DNA of 64,000 nucleotides from a virus: the IMG/VR virus record IMGVR_UViG_3300043313_001099, positions 1 through 64,000 of that record; one strand, written 5' to 3'. Position 1 is the first letter of the stretch; each line of letters starts with the position of its first letter. Position numbers and translations under genes: made by a program. Below, one piece after another: positions 57,330 to 63,188 of this stretch. The notes below the pieces were generated by a model, which saw nothing but the letters and a program-made list of their open reading frames with translations, ran no database searches and was not told the DNA's origin.

Positions 57330-57695
57330 TCAGGGGGCCAGCGGGCAGGCCGGCTTCAACTCCTTCACGCCGAGGAGTGCGCGGACTTCGCGGAGCGCGG
57401 CGGCGGCGGCCGGCACGAGGTGGACCAGGGGGACCGGAACGTCCCAGCCGTAGTGCACCCGCACTCGCCAGCACAGGTCCGTGACCGTGGCACCCGGGGC
57501 ACCGAAGGCCATGAGGGTGACGATCGCAGCCAGGTCATCCGGCGCGGCAGGGGCCGGTTCCTGGTTGGCCTGGCGGAGGTGCGCGGCGCGGCTGGCGAGC
57601 TCGGCGGCCAGGTCCATTCGGGAGGGATCGCGGTGGGGTGCGATCAGCTCCTGCGCGGCGCGCTCCAGGAGGTCGGGCAGGGTGAGGTGCTGCAT
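57330..57695 (-). CDS. helical hypothetical protein
   Basis: A 121-residue helical protein (LPDLLERAAQELIAPHRDPS, ASRAAHLRQANQEPAPAAPD). AAAGG precedes ATG 57695. No motif recognised. The 80 bp to the next gene hold nothing notable. Confidence 0.68.
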   Translation of the reverse strand: MQHLTLPDLLERAAQELIAPHRDPSRMDLAAELASRAAHLRQANQEPAPAAPDDLAAIVTLMAFGAPGATVTDLCWRVRVHYGWDVPVPLVHLVPAAAAALREVRALLGVKELKPACPLAP

Positions 57696-57820
57696 GGTGG
57701 TGCCTTTCGTCGGGGGATCTGGTGGTGCTGCGCGGGGCGGGTGCGTCGCTGGTCCGCGCGGGGAGCGTAACTCCGGACAGGTCGGTCGGGCGTCCTCCGC
57801 TCGGCCGGCTCCGGGGCTGG

Positions 57821-58135
57821 TCAGCACTCCCCGGCGTGGGTGGAGAAGCAGACCGGGCAGGCGGCAGAGCGGACCTTGGCAACCTCGGCGGCGTTGATCC
57901 GGGCCTGCTGCCGGACCTGCTTGGCGGCCTGCGCGGCGGCCAGGCGGGCGTTGTAGGCCAGGACCTGTGCGGTGTAGGCGGCGCGGTCGGCGGCCTCCTC
58001 GGGGGTGTCGCGGCGGGTGGTGACTCCCGCGATCGGCGGGAGGCCGAGGCCGACGTAGGGGGCGTGGTCCTTGCGGATCTGCCGGTCGCGGCCGGCCAGG
58101 AGGCTGGACTTGCGGGGGGTGGCGGGGATCTGCAT
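57821..58135 (-). CDS. hypothetical protein under promoter g
   Basis: A 104-residue basic protein ending ACPVCFSTHAGEC, a possible one-zinc motif. ATG 58135 with AGGAG is chosen over a longer start lying inside promoter g. Confidence 0.7.
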   Translation of the reverse strand: MQIPATPRKSSLLAGRDRQIRKDHAPYVGLGLPPIAGVTTRRDTPEEAADRAAYTAQVLAYNARLAAAQAAKQVRQQARINAAEVAKVRSAACPVCFSTHAGEC

Positions 58136-58166
58136 GGTGGGCTCCTGTCCGGGGGAAGCGGTGTGC

Positions 58167-58208
58167 CTTACTGACACGAGGTTACCGCACGGCTAGCCCT
58201 GGTGTCAA
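58167..58208 (-). promoter_or_regulatory. promoter g of the repeated family
   Basis: TTGACA (58208-58203), 18-bp spacer, TAACCT (58184-58179), 7 nt, GTAAG (58171-58167). The neighbouring terminator at 58215-58240 ends the upstream unit. Confidence 0.82.
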
Positions 58209-58214
58209 CCACTG

Positions 58215-58240
58215 AGGGGGCGGAGTCTCCCCCGCCCCCT
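58215..58240 (-). terminator. terminator after the 327-residue gene
   Basis: AGGGGGCGG (58215-58223) pairs with CCGCCCCCT (58232-58240), loop 8 nt. Confidence 0.75.
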
Positions 58241-58254
58241 TTGGCTTGGCCCGC

Positions 58255-59238
58255 TCAGCCGTTCTTGATCTTCCGGGCCACCCGGGCGGCCAGGCTGGCG
58301 ACTACCTCGTCAACCGTGCGGTTCGACTTCGCGGCCAGGGCCTCGGCCAGGATGAGGGCGTTGGCGCGGTGCTCGGCGTGGTTGGCCGGGTTGCTCCAGG
58401 AGTACCCCGGGGCGGCGGCCTCCTCGACGTACAGGATCTCTGCGGCCCGGACGGTGCGGATGGTCTCGTACCCGACCTTGAGCACGCCCCCGTCCGGAGC
58501 GGCGATCAGCTTGGGGTCCTCGGTGCGGGCCTTGCGCTCGGCGGCCAGCTCGTACGCCCGGTTGGTGTGCTTCCGCAGGCCGCCGCCGTGGGTGGCCGCT
58601 ACGGCGCGCGCCCCGCAAACCTCGCAGTCGCCGGTGTAGCTCATGCCGTACGTGCGGTAGTTGACGCCGGTCCGGTTGCTGCACTTGCTCGGGTCCTCGA
58701 CCTCAGTGCGGCCGGCGGTCCAGGAGAGCGGGGCGGAGGGGAAGCAGACCGTGCAGAGGATCGGGCCGAGGGCGTTGACCGCCTCCTGCTCGGTCAGGCC
58801 GGACAGCTCCGGATTCCAACCGAACTCGGTGGCGTTGACGCCCCGGTTGCAGGTCTGGCAGTTCATGGAGCGGTGGATGTGGCCGTTGTTCTGCTGGACG
58901 GTGAAGAACCGCGACCAGCCTCCCCGGCGGAGGTACTCGGCGTGCAGCGGCTCAGCCTTGGCCAGGATGGCGTCCAGCTCGGCGCGGGCCTTGCCGTAGG
59001 CGGCGAGGGCGGCGGCAACCTGGCCGGACGTGGCCTCCAGTGCGCGGGCCTTGTCCAGGGCTTCGGCGTCGGTGGTCGGCCAGCCCTTCCGCTTGCTCCA
59101 GGGGTCCTGCTTCTCACCGAGGGCGCGGTGGATGGTGTTGACCCGGCTGGCCACCCGGCCGCGTGCGCCGCTCTCCTGGCGGTAGAGGTCTGCGAGCTGG
59201 GTGTCGATCTCGGCGGGGGTGGCGGTCCGAATGTTCAT
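58255..59238 (-). CDS. conserved multi-cysteine actinophage protein
   Basis: A 327-residue protein with a helical N-terminus, then GWSRFFTVQQNNGHIHRSMN C QTC, LCTVCFPSAPLSW and CEVCGARAV. The order (SRFF..NGHIH, CxTC, CTVCFPSAP) is a recognisable motif set of a family widespread in actinophages. Metal binding is clear; the role is not established. It is driven by promoter h and ended by a terminator. Confidence 0.8.
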   Translation of the reverse strand: MNIRTATPAEIDTQLADLYRQESGARGRVASRVNTIHRALGEKQDPWSKRKGWPTTDAEALDKARALEATSGQVAAALAAYGKARAELDAILAKAEPLHAEYLRRGGWSRFFTVQQNNGHIHRSMNCQTCNRGVNATEFGWNPELSGLTEQEAVNALGPILCTVCFPSAPLSWTAGRTEVEDPSKCSNRTGVNYRTYGMSYTGDCEVCGARAVAATHGGGLRKHTNRAYELAAERKARTEDPKLIAAPDGGVLKVGYETIRTVRAAEILYVEEAAAPGYSWSNPANHAEHRANALILAEALAAKSNRTVDEVVASLAARVARKIKNG

Positions 59239-59271
59239 GCTGGGCTCCTGTCGGGGGAGGGTGTCGCGTCG

Positions 59272-59313
59272 CTTGCATCTACTACGTTAGAGGACGAGGT
59301 AACCTCGTGTCAA
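59272..59313 (-). promoter_or_regulatory. promoter h of the repeated family
   Basis: TTGACA (59313-59308), 18-bp spacer with CGAGGTTA, TAACGT (59289-59284), 7 nt, GCAAG (59276-59272). Confidence 0.8.
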
Positions 59314-59370
59314 TAGGGAATCTCGACAGGTGCCCCCACCTGCCCATACTCTGCCAAGGCACCCCCCCGA

Positions 59371-59407
59371 GCTCCGGCCGCCCCGACCCGAGGAGGGCGG
59401 CCGGAGC
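59371..59407 (-). terminator. terminator after the 119-residue gene
   Basis: GCTCCGGCCGCCC (59371-59383) with perfect complement at 59395-59407. Confidence 0.85.
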
Positions 59408-59412
59408 CCCGG

Positions 59413-59772
59413 TCACGCCCGGGGGCTGACCACGTGGGAGATGTGAAGCTGCGCCTCCAAGGCGGAGTACCGACCCAGCGCGCGACCCTCGGCGTACGGC
59501 AGGAACCGGTCAACGACGTGCCCCAGGGCGTGCAGGTAGGAGTACGCCCCGAGGATGGTGTTGCCCCCCAACAGCACCTCGAACCCGTGGTTCTCGATCT
59601 CCTCCACCGTCAGGCCGAGCTCCTCGGCACGCATCCGGACCTGGACCATGGCCGGGGTGTACTCCGGCCCGTAGGTCAGCTCGGCCGGCGAGCGGTAGCC
59701 GGCCAGCAGGGTGCTGGTGTGGGCGTCGGTCAAGGAGGGGGTGGTGTTGGTGGTAGCGGTGGTGGTGTTCAT
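59413..59772 (-). CDS. hypothetical protein under promoter i
   Basis: A 119-residue protein with a Thr-rich N-terminus and an alpha/beta core (AMVQVRMRAEELGLTVEEIE, TILGAYSYLHALGHVVDRFL). GGAGG precedes ATG 59772. Monocistronic. Function unknown. Confidence 0.7.
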   Translation of the reverse strand: MNTTTATTNTTPSLTDAHTSTLLAGYRSPAELTYGPEYTPAMVQVRMRAEELGLTVEEIENHGFEVLLGGNTILGAYSYLHALGHVVDRFLPYAEGRALGRYSALEAQLHISHVVSPRA

Positions 59773-59790
59773 GGCCCCTCCTAGGGGTAA

Positions 59791-59815
59791 GAGGTAAGGC
59801 GGAGTGCCTTACCTC
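59791..59815 (-). repeat. 10-bp inverted repeat at the start of the promoter i transcript
   Basis: GAGGTAAGGC (59791-59800), GGAGT loop, GCCTTACCTC (59806-59815). On the - strand it begins at the predicted transcription start, so it can act as an operator or form a 5' hairpin before the ribosome site. Confidence 0.7.
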
Positions 59816-59848
59816 CACTAAGTTACGCGCTCGATAACCTCGTGTCAA
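59808..59848 (-). promoter_or_regulatory. promoter i of the repeated family
   Basis: TTGACA (59848-59843), 17-bp spacer with CGAGGTTA, TAACTT (59825-59820), 7 nt, GTAAG (59812-59808). Confidence 0.82.
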
Positions 59849-59855
59849 CTTCCCC

Positions 59856-59954
59856 TTATTCACCCAGGTCAAGCGGCTTCATGGCTGGTCTCCCTACGTG
59901 GACAGGGGGGCGGGTACGTACACTAGGTTACCCGCCCGTGGCGTCTACGTCTAC
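59856..59954 (-). other. possible weak promoter and eight-codon leader frame
   Basis: On the - strand a TAACCT (59930-59925) is followed by 7 nt and GTACC, echoing the repeated family, but its -35 is poor (GTAGAC). Downstream AGGGAGA and an ATG (59882) open a frame of eight codons ending at 59856. It could be a leader peptide or the remnant of a lost gene. Confidence 0.3.
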
Positions 59955-59987
59955 AGGGTTACCGGCCGAACTTCCTTCCGGCGCTTA

Positions 59988-60028
59988 TTGACATTGGGTT
60001 TTGCGTGGCGTAACGTGGTGTCCAGTCA
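59988..60028 (+). promoter_or_regulatory. promoter j of the repeated family (divergent variant)
   Basis: TTGACA (59988-59993), 17-bp spacer lacking CGAGGTTA, TAACGT (60011-60016), 7 nt, then AGTCA. It drives the DUF2786 gene. Confidence 0.72.
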
Positions 60029-60050
60029 CATCCCCCGAGAAAGGCACACG

Positions 60051-60803
60051 ATGACCACGGACGACGCTGACAAGGCCAAAATGCTCGACCGCATTCGGAA
60101 ACTCCTGGCCAAGGCGGAAGACCCGGCCGCCACCACGGGCGAGGCAGAGACGTACACGGCGAAGGCCACCGAGCTGATCGCCAAGTACGGCATCGACCAG
60201 GCGCTCCTGGCCGCGTCCGGCGTGACGCGGAGCACCATCGGCAACCGGATCGTCACGGTTGACTCCCCGTACTCGTACGCCAAGGCGCTCCTGCTGTACC
60301 GCCTGGTCGAGGCGCTGGGCGGCGAAGCCATCATGATGACGAACCGGCGCGGCACGGCCACGGGCGGAGTCCGCAAGGTCCACATCTTCGGGTACGACTC
60401 CGACCTGGAGCGTGCGGAGCTGCTCTACACCTCGCTCCTGGTTCAGCTCTCCTTCGCCATGCTGGCGGGGATCCCGGAGCCGGGCGAGGGCATCAAGGAG
60501 TGGAGGCGCTCGTTCATCATCGGCTTCACTGAGCGCGTTGTGGCGCGGGTAAGGGAGGCCGAGGAGGCGGCGCACCGGCAGGCGGACCGGGAGCGCACGA
60601 GTGGCCCCTCGACGGATCTGGTCCTGGTCGACCGGGCCAAGCTGGTCCGCCGGGAGTTCATGCAGGTGTACCCGAGCGTCCGAACGACCTCAATGAGCGC
60701 GGGCACCTCGGGCATGGACGCTGGCCGGGCGGCCGGGAACCGGGCCAGTCTGGGCGGTACCCGGGTGGGCAGCGGAGCGGGGCGGCCGGCGCTGGGTCGG
60801 TAG
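60051..60803 (+). CDS. DUF2786-family protein
   Basis: A 250-residue protein with an N-terminal DUF2786 motif (KMLDRIRKLLAKAEDPAATT, then AETYTAKATELIAKYGID), a beta-rich middle (VHIFGYDSDLERAELLYTSL) and a basic Gly/Ser-rich tail. DUF2786 proteins are common in actinobacterial phages and plasmids. ATG 60051 follows GAAAGG. Role unknown. Confidence 0.82.
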   Translation: MTTDDADKAKMLDRIRKLLAKAEDPAATTGEAETYTAKATELIAKYGIDQALLAASGVTRSTIGNRIVTVDSPYSYAKALLLYRLVEALGGEAIMMTNRRGTATGGVRKVHIFGYDSDLERAELLYTSLLVQLSFAMLAGIPEPGEGIKEWRRSFIIGFTERVVARVREAEEAAHRQADRERTSGPSTDLVLVDRAKLVRREFMQVYPSVRTTSMSAGTSGMDAGRAAGNRASLGGTRVGSGAGRPALGR

Positions 60804-60816
60804 TCCGCGCGGAGTG

Positions 60817-60842
60817 GTGGCCCTGCCGAGAGGCGGGGCCAC
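60817..60842 (+). terminator. terminator after the DUF2786 gene
   Basis: GTGGCCCTGCC (60817-60827) pairs with GGCGGGGCCAC (60832-60842) with one G-T pair and a 4-nt loop. Confidence 0.75.
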
Positions 60843-60872
60843 CTGCCGTTTCGGGGGGTTCCCAATCAGGAC

Positions 60873-60913
60873 TTGACACGAGGTTAGTCGGGGCGTAACC
60901 TTGTGGTTGTAAG
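60873..60913 (+). promoter_or_regulatory. promoter d of the repeated family
   Basis: TTGACA (60873-60878), 17-bp spacer with CGAGGTTA, TAACCT (60896-60901), 7 nt, GTAAG (60909). The dyad extends to ACACGAGGTTA...TAACCTTGTGG. Confidence 0.84.
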
Positions 60914-60940
60914 GCACACCGACCAACCACGGAGGCCAGC

Positions 60941-61303
60941 ATGACCGCACCAGCCACCACCCTCCGACTCCCCCGCCTCTACTGGGACACCGCCCTGATC
61001 ATCGACGGAGACCACGCCTGGCTCCAGGGTCCGGCCGGCTACCCGATCCCAACCGCGACCGGCCCCCGCTGCGGAAACTGCGACGGGAAGCGTCACGCCT
61101 CCGCTACCGCGATCCGGCACTGCTACGAGAACTCCCGGATGCAGGACGAGGCCGCTGAGGCGGACTACCGGCACGAGCAGTACTGCGAGCGGGCATGGGA
61201 GAGCCGGTTCTCCGTCCAGATGCAGTACGAGTTGGATCTGGAGCAGCAGGTCACGGGCCGACACTGGTCCGACACGGGCCACGGCGAGCCGTACCAGTAC
61301 TGA
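60941..61303 (+). CDS. zinc-finger-like protein under promoter d
   Basis: A 120-residue protein with CGNCDGKRHASATAIRHCY (about 44-62), a C-x2-C...H...H-C pattern, and a charged helical C-terminus. GGAGG precedes ATG 60941. Function unknown. Confidence 0.74.
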   Translation: MTAPATTLRLPRLYWDTALIIDGDHAWLQGPAGYPIPTATGPRCGNCDGKRHASATAIRHCYENSRMQDEAAEADYRHEQYCERAWESRFSVQMQYELDLEQQVTGRHWSDTGHGEPYQY

Positions 61304-61399
61304 CCGCCCCCGGTCCGGGCAACCGGGATGGGACGTGAGCCGCGAGGCCGCGTCCCGTCCGGGGCCGCCCGGCCCTACCCCGACGAGAGAGGTTCCACC

Positions 61400-61675
61400 A
61401 TGTCCGACGAGACCACGACCGCCATCAGCCGTGGAGACGCCCGCCAGTACCTGGAGGTCATGCGGCAGATGCCCTACGCCGCCAACATCGTCCCCCGGAT
61501 CAACCTCGACACCCTGACTTTCGGCCAGATCATCGACCACATGGGGGAGCTGGCCGCCCGACTTGCCGAGGTCGGCAAGCGGGACGCGCGGCAGTCTATC
61601 GAGTTGGCCGAGGCCAAGGCCGTACTCAAGGGTGGCCGCGACCTGTTCGCCTACCTGTCCCGGCAGGAGGGCTGA
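61400..61675 (+). CDS. small helical protein
   Basis: A 91-residue alpha-helical protein (ARQYLEVMRQMPYAANIVPR, GQIIDHMGELAARLAEVGKR). GAGAGG precedes ATG 61400. Unknown function. Confidence 0.7.
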   Translation: MSDETTTAISRGDARQYLEVMRQMPYAANIVPRINLDTLTFGQIIDHMGELAARLAEVGKRDARQSIELAEAKAVLKGGRDLFAYLSRQEG

Positions 61676-61731
61676 CCGCTGCGCTTCCGGCCGGCATGTA
61701 CCAGCGACGTGCCGGCGCGGTGGCCAACCGG

Positions 61732-61759
61732 CCGACACCGACACCGACACCGACACCGA
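61732..61759 (+). repeat. CCGACA short tandem repeat before a ribosome site
   Basis: Four tandem CCGACA units plus a partial unit, running directly into GAGGAG 5 nt before ATG 61769. A 6-bp unit so close to a start codon could alter spacing, but it preserves frame and codes for nothing. Confidence 0.7.
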
Positions 61760-61768
61760 GGAGTGAGC

Positions 61769-62080
61769 ATGGGACCGTACTGCCGCTACTGTGACCGGCG
61801 CTGCTTCGTGGAGCGCATCCTGCACGATGACCAGTGGTCGCTGCTCGCCACCTGCGAGGCCGGCATGGAGCACGACCGGGAGCGGGTCGGGGAGGATCAC
61901 GTCACCGCCCGCAACCCGCGCAACCCGGACAGCATGGCCGGCCGCCGCCGCTCCCCCGCCTGGATCCGGTACTACCGGAACCACCCCGAGGTCTCCGCGA
62001 CCTGGGGCGAACAGAACGGCCGGGAGCCGACCTGCACCTGCGCGGCCTGCTCCCCCGTCAACGCCGGCCCGACCGGGTGA
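61769..62080 (+). CDS. zinc-binding-like small protein
   Basis: A 103-residue protein with YCRYCDRRCFVERI at the N-terminus and CTCAACSP at the C-terminus. GAGGAG precedes ATG. Possibly two zinc sites. Function unknown. Confidence 0.7.
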   Translation: MGPYCRYCDRRCFVERILHDDQWSLLATCEAGMEHDRERVGEDHVTARNPRNPDSMAGRRRSPAWIRYYRNHPEVSATWGEQNGREPTCTCAACSPVNAGPTG

Positions 62081-62151
62081 CCGGAGTGGCGCGCGGCCCC
62101 GGTCGCGTACCGCTCCGGCCACCCGGCCGGCACCCGACAGGAGGGACCAGC

Positions 62152-62490
62152 ATGGAGATCATCACCGGCAGTACCCCGCTCACGGACGAGGAGGCGGGGG
62201 AGCTCCACCACGTCATGTACCGGATGCCAATGGGGGCGGTCGGCGTCGACCTGGCCCGGCTCCAGCCCACAACCGCGCGTCCGGTCACGGCGGCCGACGT
62301 CGTTCACGTCCTCAACCAGTTGCGGAACGAGGCAACCGCCTTCGTCTCCTCCGCGACCACCTGCCGCGACGAGGTGAAGTGGTGGCGGGACTGGTACCGC
62401 CGGCAGGTGGAGGCCGGCATCCAGTTGCCGGAGATGCCCCTGCTCGGCAGCGAGCCGCCGCCCCCGGCCGACGACGAGGTGGCGCGGTGA
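62152..62490 (+). CDS. hypothetical protein
   Basis: A 112-residue protein with a helical N-terminus, TAADVVHVLNQLRNEATAFV and an aromatic segment (KWWRDWYRRQVEAG). AGGAGG precedes ATG. It overlaps the next gene by GTGA. Confidence 0.68.
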   Translation: MEIITGSTPLTDEEAGELHHVMYRMPMGAVGVDLARLQPTTARPVTAADVVHVLNQLRNEATAFVSSATTCRDEVKWWRDWYRRQVEAGIQLPEMPLLGSEPPPPADDEVAR

Positions 62491-62687
62491 AGATCAGCGT
62501 GCCACTGGTCATCGAGGTCGACCCCCGCGAGTGGAACTGCGGCGAGTTCGCCGGCCTGACCGGTCGGGAGCTGGCCGAGGCTGTGCGCGAGGACGTGCGC
62601 CGGTACGTGGAGTACTCGGTGCAGGGCCTGAACCTCCTGAGCGAGGCGGACGCCCGGGTCAACCGGGTCCGCGTCCGGGGGCGCTGA
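62487..62687 (+). CDS. small hypothetical protein
   Basis: A 66-residue protein (GTG 62487) with ISVPLVIEVDPREWNCGEFA and a helix (AVREDVRRYVEYSVQ). It closes the operon before a terminator. Confidence 0.64.
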   Translation: MKISVPLVIEVDPREWNCGEFAGLTGRELAEAVREDVRRYVEYSVQGLNLLSEADARVNRVRVRGR

Positions 62688-62709
62688 GGCTCTCTCCAAC
62701 CGCTCTGCA

Positions 62710-62740
62710 ACGCCCCGTCAGGCCCCGGCCGGCGGGGCGT
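62710..62740 (+). terminator. hairpin at the end of the 60.9-62.7 kb operon
   Basis: ACGCCCCG (62710-62717) pairs with CGGGGCGT (62733-62740), loop 15 nt. Confidence 0.7.
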
Positions 62741-62813
62741 CCTGCTGTCTCCCCGGGAGGGGTTCGCCCGATGGCAAAATTCCGGCGCGGCACCCCCTCT
62801 GACCTGGGATGGA

Positions 62814-62880
62814 ATGGCAATTTGCTATCGGGTTGATGGCAACGCTATGGCAGGCATTATGGCAAACGTGTTTTGCCATT
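62814..62880. repeat. iteron cluster D, mixed orientation
   Basis: Palindrome-like ATGGCAATTTGCTAT at 62814-62828, then ATGGCA units starting at 62836, 62847 and 62859, and TTTTGCCATT at 62871-62880. ATGGCAA also occurs at 62771. Pitch is 11-12 bp or twice that. It lies in a non-coding region. Confidence 0.8.
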
Positions 62881-62988
62881 CGGTTAAATACAGGTTCGCG
62901 CCCTACCGATCGACACATGCCTAGACAGGTATAAGTGATTGCCGTCACAGGTGTCATGGTTTCCGCAGGTCAGAGGGCCTATCAGGGC

Positions 62989-63050
62989 ATGGCAATTTGC
63001 CATCGTCTTGCCATCCGGTTGATAGCAAAGCGATGGCAAGTCATAGCGAT
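62989..63050. repeat. iteron cluster E
   Basis: Palindrome ATGGCAATTTGCCAT at 62989-63003; TTGCCATC-type units at 62997, 63008 and 63019 (TTGATAGC), then inverted units ATAGCAA at 63022, ATGGCAA at 63033 and ATAGCGA at 63044, all 11 bp apart. The surrounding 62870-63110 sequence is visibly richer in A and T than the rest of the window. Confidence 0.83.
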
Positions 63051-63117
63051 TACCCATACCTATTAAGTACAAAGTCAAAGGCATTATTCGTCCGGCCTGT
63101 CGGCCAGACACTCCCCT

Positions 63118-63157
63118 TTGACACTGGCGAACCTCTCCGGTAACGTCGTATGCGTAA
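63118..63157 (+). promoter_or_regulatory. promoter k of the repeated family
   Basis: TTGACA (63118-63123), 17-bp spacer, TAACGT (63141-63146), 7 nt, GTAAG (63154). CGTATG...CATACG surrounds the start point. Confidence 0.78.
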
Positions 63158-63188
63158 GCCATACGACTGACTGAGGAGAGTGCCTCGT

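Larger units (their letters stand above)
62741..63117. other. non-coding iteron region, candidate origin or centromere
   Basis: About 380 bp with no gene on either strand, between a terminator and promoter k. It contains iteron clusters D and E and AT-rich stretches (GGTTAAATACAGG, TATTAAGTACAAAG). No replication initiator gene is seen in this window. Confidence 0.6.

Noticed and set aside
61732-61759. CCGACA repeats as a phase-variable switch
   Set aside because: The unit is 6 bp, too few copies are present, and it lies outside coding sequence; a spacing effect cannot be excluded but is not supported.
44702-63050. Iteron clusters as a CRISPR array
   Set aside because: Units are 7-8 bp with 3-bp gaps and are often palindromic; there are no long repeats, spacers or cas genes.
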